A stretch of DNA of 27,948 bases, taken from the NCBI GenBank assembly GCA_963922455.1, contig CAWUIO010000088.1:1-27948 (forward strand), in the 5' to 3' direction. Source of the DNA: CAWUIO01 sp963922455. GTDB taxonomy: Bacteria; Bacteroidota; Bacteroidia; Cytophagales; Microscillaceae. Under the pieces are notes generated by a model. That model had not been told where the DNA came from. It saw nothing but the letters and a program-made list of their open reading frames with translations, and did no database searches. The position numbers and the translations under genes are program-made. Numbering within the stretch: position 1 is the stretch's first letter; each line of letters begins with the position of its first letter. Below, piece by piece: positions 16,236-24,378 of the stretch.

Positions 16236-16397
16236 AATTACGTAGGGGTTTATACTTTTTTTGGGGCAATTAACTAAGAAATCCCCGAGCTGGGGTTAAC
16301 AGAAAACACATTGCTTACCTACCATACAATCTTGCAGGCTAGTTAATACTTAGATTTTCTGTTTAATCAATATGACAGAACAAATATAAATAAAAGA

Positions 16398-16439
16398 TGA
16401 GACGTTCTCACTTTTTCAGAAAAAAATGAGCTTTTCTCA
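16398..16439. promoter_or_regulatory. Paired palindromes, candidate TetR operators
   Basis: TGAGACGTTCTCA (16398-16410) and TGAGCTTTTCTCA (16427-16439) are two 13-bp near-palindromes 29 bp apart, each followed by CTTTTT. They lie between the divergent acyl-CoA dehydrogenase and TetR genes, about 70-110 bp before the TetR start. Symmetry, repetition and position make them good operator candidates for that TetR protein. Confidence 0.6.
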
Positions 16440-16506
16440 CTTTTTGCTGTCAATTTCTTTAATTTGGCTAGAAATCGCCAATGAACCCCCGTTTTTTAGA
16501 TGCGCA

Positions 16507-17085
16507 ATGAGTAAACGCGAAGCCAACAAAATCAGAAACGAACATGAAATTGTCCATAAAGCCATCCACCTATTTATCGAGAAAGGTGATGAGGCCACCA
16601 GCATCAGCGATATTGTGGCCGAGACCAGTTTGGCCTTTGGTACTTTTTACAATTATTTCCGGAGCAAAAACGAGATATGGGACAAGATCATTTCCGATTT
16701 ATTAAAGACGATGGTTTATGAGGACCGTCCGCTGGCCCCCTCAATCTATGACTTTATCTACTATTCTATTTTTCCTATTATGTCGGCGATCGATGCTTCT
16801 CCCTATCGGGAATTGATCACCCAGAACCCTTCCTCTTTTCGCGATGCGTATTTCCGAAATGATAAGCTCTCCTTCAACCTAGAAATATTTGAGCGCGATA
16901 TGCGGGCCAATACCTCCTTCCAGCACTTGGCCGAGCATGAGTACAAATTGTCGGTCTATGCCTTGGAAGGCCTGTGTTTGGAGACATTTATCCAGTCCCA
17001 TCGGCAACATGACCAGTTTAGCATTGAGCAAATCACGGAGTATATCGCCCGGATGTTTGAGAGAGGATTGGCCCCCAGCTCTTAA
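16507..17085 (+). CDS. TetR family transcriptional regulator
   Basis: A 192-residue protein from the ATG at 16507. A longer frame from 16426 would run over the operator-like palindromes, so it was rejected. The N-terminal HTH (about 8-55) shows IVHKAIHLFIEKGDEATSIS and SLAFGTFYNYFRSKNEIWD, a standard TetR pattern. The C-terminal ligand domain is unspecific. Divergent placement with an acyl-CoA dehydrogenase suggests a FadR/FabR-like role, sensing acyl-CoA and repressing the dehydrogenase and itself. The repeat R4 begins 21 bp after the stop. Confidence 0.9.
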   Translation: MSKREANKIRNEHEIVHKAIHLFIEKGDEATSISDIVAETSLAFGTFYNYFRSKNEIWDKIISDLLKTMVYEDRPLAPSIYDFIYYSIFPIMSAIDASPYRELITQNPSSFRDAYFRNDKLSFNLEIFERDMRANTSFQHLAEHEYKLSVYALEGLCLETFIQSHRQHDQFSIEQITEYIARMFERGLAPSS

Positions 17086-17105
17086 AGCCTAGCAGATTTA
17101 GGAAT

Positions 17106-17236
17106 GGGGCTTCCCCGCGCGATGAAAGCCCGAAACCCTAGGGAAGTACTGGGCCGCGCGGGTCGGGCTGTCACTACTCGCTGCCTTTCCCCGCAAGGCC
17201 TACACGAGCTCAAACAGGCCGTTCCATCCCTAAGCC
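17106..17236 (+). repeat. Dispersed repeat copy R4 (full length)
   Basis: It starts GGGGCTTCCCCGCGC, has 35 unique nt (containing CCCTAGGG), then GCGCGGGTCGGGCTGTCAC and a tail ending CCATCCCTAAGCC. The middle of the tail differs more from the other copies (TACACGAGCTCAAACAGGCC). It is in plus orientation, opposite to R5, with which it brackets the xisHI/vapBC zone. Confidence 0.88.
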
Positions 17237-17239
17237 AAT

Positions 17240-17266
17240 GAGAGAGGAGAGAGGAGAGAGGAGAGA
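17240..17266. repeat. GA-rich 7-bp tandem repeat
   Basis: About 3.7 units of AGAGAGG directly after the end of repeat R4. A similar purine-rich tract borders the same end of R5 (read on the minus strand, about 19620 down to 19585). Confidence 0.85.
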
Positions 17267-17610
17267 TTTTGGAGGAGGGAGGGTCAGGCCTCTTGAGGAA
17301 ATGCTTCGGCCTCTGGCCGGGAAACGGAGAGGAATATCGGCCAGGGGCTTTTACTAGGACGCCAGGGGCTTTGAGGATTGTGGCTGGGGGGGATGTGCTT
17401 TAAGGACATTAGTATTCTAAGCCCAAAGCAAGTATATTTATGAAGGACTAATCAATAAAAATTTTAGTATAGCTGAAAAGCACCTACCACAATCCTTAGC
17501 TAAGGAAGCCAAAAACAAGAAAGACCTTTAACCTAAAAATTTGTATCTAGAAATAAGTAACTACTCGCAATACCTCTCAAATTAGCTCAATCTATTTAGT
17601 TTCAATCTAT
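17267..17610. other. Gap before the xisH pseudogene
   Basis: GC-rich, purine-biased sequence to about 17400, then AT-rich sequence leading into the xisH reading frame. No gene, strong terminator or clear promoter was found. Confidence 0.5.
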
Positions 17611-18027
17611 ATGTCACGTAAAGACCTATACCATGATGTTGTTAAAAACGCCTTACTCAAAGCCGGTTAGACGGTCACCCGTGAGCAGTTAGTTTTAAAT
17701 GCAGGTAGACGGAAATTATATGTTGACTAATCGGCCGATTTAATCGTGGCCGAAAAAGCGGAGGAGAAAATTGCTGTAGAAATTAAAAGCTTCTTAAATC
17801 CCTCTGAAATATCTGATTTTCAGGAAGCCTTAGGTCAGTTTAACATATATAAAGTAGCCTTGGCAGAACAAGATCCCGATAGGACTTTGTACCTGGCCGC
17901 TCCCGATTGGACATATGCCGAGTTTTTTGAAGACATTTTTGTGGAAAAAATTAGGGAGATTTATCAGGTTCAGCTGATTTTATTGGATCCTAAAACTAGT
18001 GAAATTACAGCATGGAAAAATATTTAG
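17611..18027 (+). pseudogene. xisH: xisH pseudogene with two in-frame stop codons
   Basis: From the ATG at 17611 the frame reads MSRKDLYHDVVKNALLKAG, TAG (17668-17670), TVTREQLVLNAGRRKLYVD, TAA (17728-17730), then continues as DLIVAEKAEEKIAVEIKSF and DRTLYLAAPDW to the stop at 18027. This matches XisH along its whole length (about 138 residues). The TAG stands where relatives have Trp after a Gly, and the TAA follows the conserved VD. The nuclease-like VEIKSF motif is intact. XisH is a PD-(D/E)xK-like protein first known as an fdxN-element excision control factor in cyanobacteria. No frameshift is seen. Its end overlaps xisI by 16 bp, the usual pairing. Confidence 0.88.
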
Positions 18028-18353
18028 CTTACCAAAAGATTATCCAGGAGTACATGGAGGAGCTGGCGGCTTTTGGACAGTACCCTGAGGAAGGGGTGGA
18101 AACGCAAATTATCTCTGATTCCGACCGCGGACATTTTCTTCTATACTACAATGGTTGGGAAGAAAAAAGAAGGACCTATGGTTGCCTTCTCCATTTAGAA
18201 CTGAAAGACCATGCCAAGGTCTACATGCACCACAATGGTACCAATCTTCAGATCGTAGATGAATTGATGGAAAAAGGCGTATCCAAACAAGATATCGTAC
18301 TAGCCTTCCAGCCTCCTTATGTACGGGAAGCTTCAGGGTTTGCCATATGTTAA
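18012..18353 (+). CDS. xisI: XisI family protein
   Basis: A 113-residue protein of normal family length. Signature stretches are YLAYQKIIQEYMEELAAFGQ, VETQIISDSDRGHFLLYYNG and KVYMHHNGTNLQIVDELMEKG (part), with GVSKQDIVLAFQPPYVRE at the end. XisI always accompanies XisH, though its molecular role is unknown; both are widespread outside cyanobacterial excision elements. Here the partner xisH frame is broken by two stops while xisI is open and well conserved. It starts within the end of the xisH frame, so translation was probably coupled. Confidence 0.9.
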   Translation: MEKYLAYQKIIQEYMEELAAFGQYPEEGVETQIISDSDRGHFLLYYNGWEEKRRTYGCLLHLELKDHAKVYMHHNGTNLQIVDELMEKGVSKQDIVLAFQPPYVREASGFAIC

Positions 18354-18662
18354 ATTTCTCACTGCTTGGTGTTTCAATGCAGAGTGCCCCCATCTAGGCC
18401 AAGCCTGAGCCATAAAGCGAGGCAAAGGCTTCTAACAGTAAGCGAAGCCAGCTAGTCTTTAAGAAATGGGATGAATGGATGCAGTAAACCCAAGGGAAAA
18501 TTGTAAGAATAGATGATATGCCCCAAGCTCCCTTGCCTTCGGCCGACAGCGGGGAGGCTGTCGCTAAGACCAGCTACAAGCAGCGCTGTGCTTATGCTTG
18601 CGCCAGATGGGGGGAGTTGTAGGCTTGGTATATTTTATTTATTTTTATTTAAATATTGATTT
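18354..18662. other. Gap between xisI and the toxin-antitoxin-like pair
   Basis: No gene was found. It contains a hairpin CGACAGC (18544-18550) / GCTGTCG (18557-18563) with a 6-nt loop inside a GC-rich stretch; there is no T-run. The last 40 bp are AT-rich and probably hold the promoter of the antitoxin gene. Confidence 0.5.
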
Positions 18663-18854
18663 ATGAATCTTGAAGTCAGAAAATTGAATCTTATCCAACT
18701 CATCACTAGAATTAGCAATGAGGAAATCATCTTTCAGTTAGAACAAATTACGGAGCGTTTTCACCAACCCAAAAAGCAAGTTACTTCTTTTAAGGCAATC
18801 CGTATCGATACCCGTAATTTTCAATTCAACCGAGAAGAGGCTCATGAAAGATAA
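18663..18854 (+). CDS. Putative antitoxin (VapB-like)
   Basis: A 63-residue protein whose stop overlaps the start of the PIN-domain gene by 11 bp, the typical antitoxin-toxin layout. Its C-terminal IRIDTRNFQFNREEAHER resembles the toxin-binding ends of small antitoxins paired with PIN toxins in Bacteroidota and Cyanobacteria. The N-terminal part (LIQLITRISNEEIIFQLEQI) is predicted helical. No DNA-binding motif is certain. Because the toxin gene carries a stop, the antitoxin may be an orphan. Confidence 0.68.
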   Translation: MNLEVRKLNLIQLITRISNEEIIFQLEQITERFHQPKKQVTSFKAIRIDTRNFQFNREEAHER

Positions 18855-19254
18855 GGTTTTTTTGGATACCAACCTTGTCATTTTTCTTTACAGCTCGACC
18901 GAAGTAAGAAAGAAAGAATCCGTAGAAAATTTAATCGAGTTAAACGAGGTATGGATTAGCACACAGGTGCTCAATGAGTTTGCAAATGTCATGTTTAAGA
19001 AGTTTGCTTAGGATTGGGCCTCAATTCGACAAGCCATTCAAGAACTTGAACAAAGTCTAAATCTATATTATAATACAGATAAAACCATCTTGAAAGCTTG
19101 TGAAATAGCAGAAAGATATCAAATCAGCTTTTACGAAAGCCAAATTATATCGGCTGCTCTAGCTTGTAATTGTGCAACATTGTACACCGAAGATCTAAAT
19201 CACTCACAAATTATCGAATCCTCGCTAACTATTTGGAATCCATTTAAAGTTTAG
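18844..19254 (+). pseudogene. PIN-domain (VapC-like) toxin gene interrupted by a stop
   Basis: The frame from the ATG at 18844 runs 136 codons to the TAG at 19252, with an in-frame TAG at 19009-19011 (codon 56). It starts KDKVFLDTNLVIFLYSS, which carries the first acidic PIN residue (Asp in LDTN), has WISTQVLNEFANVMFKKFA before the stop, then DWASIRQAI, FYESQIISAALACNCATLYT and the terminal EDL acidic cluster. The usual catalytic Asp before the SQII/ALII helix is Glu here. Both halves are needed for an RNase-active PIN fold, so the toxin is probably inactive. The reading frame is otherwise intact. Confidence 0.85.
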
Positions 19255-19622
19255 TTTTCCATTGAGCCACTATGGAGAGATTTAGGGGGCGGATAGGCTC
19301 AAAGTCCGATCAAGGGCCGGGGGGCGTCTGGTAGTAACTTTCCCCACTCGCTACCTCCTTCTAGCCCAAGCCTGTAAAACAATAGACCTGGTTCCAGGAT
19401 AAGCGCCGCGGTCCTTAGCCCTTTTCTTTTACCGAAAGCTTCCCCGCTTTCAGCCCTGAAGCTCAATACCGCGAATTAGCTGGTGAACGAGCAAGCCTTT
19501 CAGTGCCCCTTGGTTTACCATCGAGCAAGGAGAGCGCAGCGAAGCTAATTTTGTACCGCAGGTGGTTCCCGGCTCCAAAACTCAAGTCTCTCCTTTCTGT
19601 TCTCTGCTCTCTCTTCTTCGTA
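19255..19622. other. Gap after the toxin gene, GC-rich and non-coding
   Basis: No gene was found. The stretch about 19300-19380 has weak echoes of the dispersed repeat (ACTCGCTACCTCC), too weak to call a copy. A pyrimidine-rich tract (about 19587-19620) adjoins the end of R5. Confidence 0.45.
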
Positions 19623-19752
19623 GGCTTAGGGATGGAGCGCATGTTTGAGCCCGAAATGGCCTTGCGGGGAGCCGGCGAGTAGCGAGAGCCCGGCCCGCGC
19701 CCGCCGCTCTGTGTTTTTTAGAAAACTTAACTTTCTGGCGCGGGCAAGCCCC
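19623..19752 (-). repeat. Dispersed repeat copy R5 (full length, reverse orientation)
   Basis: On the minus strand it starts GGGGCTTGCCCGCGC, has 37 unique nt (AT-rich, with AGAAAGTTAAGTTTTCT), then GCGCGGGCCGGGCTCTCG and a tail ending CCATCCCTAAGCC. The tail is nearly identical to that of R3. It is inverted relative to R4. Confidence 0.9.
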
Positions 19753-19832
19753 AGGTTTCCCTTGGTGAGTGTAATTCCAAAAGATCAAGCCTTCTAGTCC
19801 AAGCTTGTAAAAAAAACAGAAGCCACCTCCCG

Positions 19833-19869
19833 CAAGTTTAGCCACTAGGGGCAAATGTGGCTAAATTTG
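19833..19869. promoter_or_regulatory. Strong inverted repeat upstream of the third AraC gene
   Basis: CAAGTTTAGCCAC (19833-19845) pairs with GTGGCTAAATTTG (19857-19869) over 13 bp with a single G-T wobble, loop 11 nt. It lies about 130 bp before the AraC start at 19998. It could be a terminator, an operator or a structured leader; no T-run follows on the plus strand. Confidence 0.5.
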
Positions 19870-19997
19870 TCATGTCCGACAACTTGTGGCTTGAGTCAGG
19901 CTCGCGACCGCAGGGGAGCAGGCGGATAGATACTCTTTCCAGAAAGAGATTTTATAAAGTCGGTATTTGTTTGCAATTTAGGCCCAAACTAAGGTAT

Positions 19998-20888
19998 ATG
20001 AACGAAACTAGATTTGATAACCTACAGGAGTTCCTCAAAAGAATAAACTTAAGCCATAGCATGGCAGACTCGGGGATTCTTATCTTGAACCTCGACGAGG
20101 TTTCCGATACAGTACTCCGGGAGTTTTCTATGTATAGAAATGAATTTTATGAGGTAAACCTGTTTAACCAAGTGAAAAATTTTCGCTACGCCATTGACGG
20201 GACGATTTATGATATCGATGGAGAGCCTACCTTTTTTTTTGTTGCCCCCAATCAGTTACAATCGTATGAAATTTATGGAGAGAGAGATTCCGCCAGCGGT
20301 TATTTGATTTATATACAAAAAAGCTGTTTTAGGCAAGTGGAAAAAACAAGCCGAGCCCACTTCTTCAAAAGAGAATATCAGTCCTGTTACCGGGTTTCCG
20401 AAGAAGAATATCAAAAAATCCTGTATTGGGCTGATTTGATGCACCGGGAAAGTAAATCAGTCAATGAGTTCACAGGACAAATTTTACAAAGCCTCTTGGT
20501 TATCCTAATATTAAAAATAAAAGAAGTGGTGCATGAAGAATTGTCCCTCCTCTACGGCCGTCCCCAAGAAATCATTGGAAATTTTATTGACCTGATCGAC
20601 AAGAGCCCTCGCCTGCCCAAAGTTTCAGCTTGTGCCTCTGCTCTAGCCTTAACCCCCAAACAGCTAAATGCCCTAAGTAAAAAAGTGCTCGGAAAAACCG
20701 CTAACGAAGTAATTAAAACCCAATTCAGTGACAAAGCCAAGGCTTTACTCATTCAATCAGAATTAAGTGTAAAGGAAATTGCCCAATCGCTTGGCTTTGA
20801 GGAAGTTTCAAACTTCTCCCGCTTTTTTAAAGGAATAAATAAGGTGAGCCCCATCGTTTTCCGAGAGCAAAAGGGAGCAAACTGCTAA
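19998..20888 (+). CDS. AraC family transcriptional regulator
   Basis: A 296-residue protein from the ATG at 19998. A longer frame from 19857 would include the inverted repeat and low-likelihood sequence, so it was not used. The N-terminal domain (about 20-160) is an effector domain without clear cupin histidines, with FFFVAPNQLQSYEIYGE near 95. The C-terminal double HTH (about 195-292) includes ALALTPKQLNALSKKVLGKT and IAQSLGFEEVSNFSRFFKGI. This layout is common in Bacteroidota AraC proteins that are not adjacent to their targets. The following gene, a decarboxylase 400 bp away, is the nearest candidate target. Confidence 0.9.
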   Translation: MNETRFDNLQEFLKRINLSHSMADSGILILNLDEVSDTVLREFSMYRNEFYEVNLFNQVKNFRYAIDGTIYDIDGEPTFFFVAPNQLQSYEIYGERDSASGYLIYIQKSCFRQVEKTSRAHFFKREYQSCYRVSEEEYQKILYWADLMHRESKSVNEFTGQILQSLLVILILKIKEVVHEELSLLYGRPQEIIGNFIDLIDKSPRLPKVSACASALALTPKQLNALSKKVLGKTANEVIKTQFSDKAKALLIQSELSVKEIAQSLGFEEVSNFSRFFKGINKVSPIVFREQKGANC

Positions 20889-20909
20889 CAAAAGTTCTTG
20901 TTTTGATAA

Positions 20910-20932
20910 GACTATCTTGTGAAAAGATAGTC
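20910..20932 (+). terminator. Hairpin after the third AraC gene
   Basis: GACTATCTT (20910-20918) and AAGATAGTC (20924-20932) pair perfectly over 9 bp, loop 5 nt, 21 bp after the stop codon. No T-run follows, so termination is likely but not certain. Confidence 0.6.
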
Positions 20933-21291
20933 AGGTTTGCTATGCGAAGTTGAAAGAATACCTTGACCAAGCATATACGTTTTTTCAAAATCTTAAACGT
21001 AAAATTTGCTACAAAAAATCGCTTCTCATACCATGAATAGGCGAAGCTCTTTGCTCTAATGAGCTAGTAGTCAATAGCTTGATCGGCTAGTTGCCTAGGG
21101 CCAAGCAACTCCACAAGCCTAAGTATGTAGTCGTAGATTCTGGAGTCATCAAGCTTTTTTACATAACACGGCTAACATCCAACTAGAAGTATTCCTATAA
21201 GATAACCAACAAGCCCTTTTGGTAATCAACAATTTTTTGCCAGATTTATTTTTTTAAAATTCACATACAAAACGCATAATTACTTCAAAAA
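20933..21291. other. Gap before the decarboxylase gene
   Basis: No gene was found in 359 bp. The last 90 bp are AT-rich and probably contain the decarboxylase promoter; no clear -33/-7 pair was fixed. Confidence 0.5.
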
Positions 21292-23988
21292 ATGCTGTCA
21301 AACATCCAATCGCTACAAATCGAGAGCAGTCCGAATCAGGTACGGAATGACTTATGGAATCAGCTACAAGATTCCGTTGACCAATTAAACAAATTAAAAT
21401 CCAAGGGCGAACCCACATCCGATTTAGAACCCTCTATCCAAGAAATTTTCCAGGCCCTTAAAAAATTTGAAAAATACTGGGTTTACCCTGGTAAGGAAGC
21501 TTTAGAGAAAATCGAGCGGTATATTGAGCGTAAGGACTACGACCTTCTGGCCAAAGATATCCAAACCATCGCGAGGCTGGCCAGTCATTACGGCGACCGG
21601 GCATCCTTGTTGACAGAAGATGACTTGAAGAATGAAAAATTGGATGATTTCATCAATCCAAAATCTCATTATTTCACCGTATTGATCGTCAATGATTATT
21701 CCGAAGAGGAGCAAAAAGAGTTAAGGAAAGTCATTCGGGAGCTACAATCGGATGATGACTTCCTATATGACATTCTTCAGCTGAACAGTTTAGAAGATGC
21801 GCTTATCGCCTGCCACGCCAATCATAGTATACAGGCAGTTTTTACCTGGCAATATTTTAGTTTGGGAGAGGATAAAGAGCTAGGTTTTGGGGATAAGCTT
21901 GCCGAACAGCCTGAATTAGAGAAAGCTTCTCCGGGAGTACAACTGGCCACGATCCTCAAAGAATTAAGACCCCAACTCAATATTTACCTAGTTACCAAAA
22001 AAGCACTACTTGACTCTGGGGTTCCCACCTATCATCTTTTTGACCGGGTTTTTTATGAGATGGATAATTCTCCAGAATTTCATATGACCATACTGGCCGG
22101 CATACGACAACGATACGAAACCCCCTTTTTTGACGCTTTAAAAAACTATGCAGCGGCTCCTATTGGTAACTTTCACGCCTTGCCCGTAGCCCGGGGCAAT
22201 TCCATTTTAAACTCAAAATGGATTGGCGATATGATTGAGTTTTATGGCCTAAACATTTTTCTGGCCGAAACCTCGGCCACATCTGGAGGCTTGGATTCAC
22301 TCAACGCCCCTACCGGAACCCTAAAAGAAGCGCAGGAGAAAGCATCCAAAGCCTGGGGCTCTATGCATACGTACTTTGTCACCGGCGGAACGTCCATGTC
22401 AAACAAGGCTGTAGTGCAGGCCTTGGTACGACCGGGTGATATTGTTTTAATAGACCGGAACAGTCATAAATCACATCATTATGGATTAGTGCTGGGCGGG
22501 GGAAATGCTTTATATCTTGATTCCTACCCTCTAGAAGAATATGCCATGTTTGGCGCTATTCCCCTCCGAAGCATCAAGCAAAAATTACTCGAGCTCAAAA
22601 AATTAGGCCGCTTGGACAAGGTCAGCGTGATTCTTCTCACCAGTTGCACCTTTGATGGACTTACCTATAATCAACAAATGTTCATGGAAGAGCTTTTGGC
22701 CATCAAACCTGACTTATGTTTTCTTTGGGACGAGGCCTGGTATGCCTTTGCCACATTTAACCCGCTCACCCGCCAGCGAACTGCTATGTATTCTGCCAGA
22801 ACCCTGGAAGCAAAATATGAAAGCGAAGCCTACCGAAAGGAATATGAAAAGTATAAGGAGAAAATGGATAGCCTGGATCCGGACGACGATGCCACTTGGC
22901 TGGATAATAAATTAATGCCCGATCCAGATAAGGTGAAAATCCGGGTCTACTCCACCCACTCTACCCATAAATCGATGTCTTCTCTAAGGCAAGGGTCTAT
23001 GTTGCACGTCTACGATCAAGAATATCGTAGGAAAACAAAAGAAACCCTCAACGAGGCCATTTTAACCCACTCTACTACCTCTCCCAATTATCAAATTCTG
23101 GCTTCTCTTGATTTGGCAAGAAGGCAGGCCGACTTTGAAGGATACTCGATGATTACAGATATCTTTCAAATTGCTTTTTATATAAGGCATCAAGTCAATA
23201 GTGATCCTTTATTGAGTAAATATTTCAAAATACTCGAGCCCGAAGATTTTATTCCTGCCGACTACCGGGGCTCTGGGCTGACTTCTTACGCCGATTCAAA
23301 ATCTAAAGATGTAAGCGGCACGATCCAACAGGCCTGGGAACAAGATGAATTCGTTTTGGACCCCACCCGGATCACCTTATACTTGGCCAATACGGCTTAT
23401 AATGGGAATGAGTTTAAAGTAGACGTATTGATGAATCAATACGGTATCCAAATCAATAAGACCTCCATCAACAGTGTATTATTTATCATTACCATTGGAG
23501 TAAACTGGAGCTCGACCTCCAACTTAATTGATGTACTCAAAAACATTGCTTCTGAAATTGAGAAGCAGACCAAAAATGCGAGTAAAGCCGAGCAAATTCT
23601 GTTTGAAAACAAGGTCAAAGCCTTGTCCACCGACCTGCCGCCCCTGGCCAGTTTCAGTCATTTTCATCCCGCGTTCAAACCAAGCCAAGAAAGTCCAGAA
23701 GGCGATATGCGGACTCCCTTCTTCTTAAACTATGATGAAAACAACCGGACTTATGTCAAATTAGAGGAGGCCATGGAATTGGTAAGCAAGGGCGAAGAAT
23801 TGGTGTCTACCACTTTCGTAGTCCCTTATCCTCCCGGCTTCCCGATTCTGGTTCCCGGTCAGGTGGTTACAAAGGAGATTTTGAATTTCATGCAAAAACT
23901 AGACGTAAAAGAAATTCACGGCTACCAAAGAGAAGTAGGGCTGTCGGTGTTTACCGAAGAGGCTTTAAAGGGACTTAATAAATCTTAA
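21292..23988 (+). CDS. Orn/Lys/Arg-type decarboxylase (PLP fold type I)
   Basis: An 898-residue protein. Residues 1-125 are a helical extension absent from enterobacterial enzymes (710-755 residues). About 127-245 is the receiver-like wing domain (FTVLIVNDYSEEEQKELRKV). The major PLP domain follows: FVTGGTSMSNKAVVQALVRP, DRNSHKSHHYGLVLGGGNA, D480 in LWDEAWYAF, and the Schiff-base lysine K560 in YSTHSTHKSMSSLRQG. The C-terminal domain ends with PYPPGFPILVPGQVV and GYQREVGLSVFTEEALKG. Such enzymes convert ornithine, lysine or arginine to polyamines or agmatine, often for acid resistance. The specificity cannot be read here. A decayed copy of the last 88 codons lies at 25258-25522. Confidence 0.92.
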   Translation: MLSNIQSLQIESSPNQVRNDLWNQLQDSVDQLNKLKSKGEPTSDLEPSIQEIFQALKKFEKYWVYPGKEALEKIERYIERKDYDLLAKDIQTIARLASHYGDRASLLTEDDLKNEKLDDFINPKSHYFTVLIVNDYSEEEQKELRKVIRELQSDDDFLYDILQLNSLEDALIACHANHSIQAVFTWQYFSLGEDKELGFGDKLAEQPELEKASPGVQLATILKELRPQLNIYLVTKKALLDSGVPTYHLFDRVFYEMDNSPEFHMTILAGIRQRYETPFFDALKNYAAAPIGNFHALPVARGNSILNSKWIGDMIEFYGLNIFLAETSATSGGLDSLNAPTGTLKEAQEKASKAWGSMHTYFVTGGTSMSNKAVVQALVRPGDIVLIDRNSHKSHHYGLVLGGGNALYLDSYPLEEYAMFGAIPLRSIKQKLLELKKLGRLDKVSVILLTSCTFDGLTYNQQMFMEELLAIKPDLCFLWDEAWYAFATFNPLTRQRTAMYSARTLEAKYESEAYRKEYEKYKEKMDSLDPDDDATWLDNKLMPDPDKVKIRVYSTHSTHKSMSSLRQGSMLHVYDQEYRRKTKETLNEAILTHSTTSPNYQILASLDLARRQADFEGYSMITDIFQIAFYIRHQVNSDPLLSKYFKILEPEDFIPADYRGSGLTSYADSKSKDVSGTIQQAWEQDEFVLDPTRITLYLANTAYNGNEFKVDVLMNQYGIQINKTSINSVLFIITIGVNWSSTSNLIDVLKNIASEIEKQTKNASKAEQILFENKVKALSTDLPPLASFSHFHPAFKPSQESPEGDMRTPFFLNYDENNRTYVKLEEAMELVSKGEELVSTTFVVPYPPGFPILVPGQVVTKEILNFMQKLDVKEIHGYQREVGLSVFTEEALKGLNKS

Positions 23989-24053
23989 AAAGCTATAAAA
24001 ACGAAAAGAAATGAGCTTTTAGAAAGATTTGTGTTTTTAAGACTGGCTTCTGC

Positions 24054-24200
24054 ATGTACGATGGCTTTGCTAGTGAATTTAAAAACAAAGATTTTTTCGC
24101 TAAGGCTTCATTGCTTGGCAAAAACATCATGGTGGGGGTAGGAACAATTGCGGTTTGGGGAGCTTCTGATTTTCTCTACTTGGCTTTAGAAATTCAATAA
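24054..24200 (+). CDS. Possible small membrane protein
   Basis: A 48-codon frame with MYDGFASEFKNKDFFAKASL, then a hydrophobic stretch (IMVGVGTIAVWGASDFLYLA) that could be one membrane helix. It lies 65 bp after the decarboxylase stop, in the same direction. Codon use looks gene-like, but no homologue is recognised and no good RBS is evident. It may be a real short protein linked to the decarboxylase, or the end of a decayed gene. Confidence 0.4.
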   Translation: MYDGFASEFKNKDFFAKASLLGKNIMVGVGTIAVWGASDFLYLALEIQ

Positions 24201-24378
24201 GATAAAGCTTAAAGAAGCTCCCCTGCCCAAAAATCACCGCTCAACTATACGAAAAGTATTTTGATAGGTATCTACAAACGATAAATCCAATCAGGGGAGG
24301 TATTTTCTCTTAACCCAGATCCAAACGTACTTAGCCTGCTCAGTTGATCATATAATGTTATGAATAAATTAAAATGTT

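Noticed and set aside
17611..18027. Active fdxN-type excision element
   Set aside because: No XisF/XisA-type recombinase or att-like direct repeats were seen, and xisH is broken; XisH/XisI are common outside such elements.
19290..19380. Another copy of the dispersed repeat
   Set aside because: Only short scattered similarities such as ACTCGCTACC were seen, without arms or conserved tail order.
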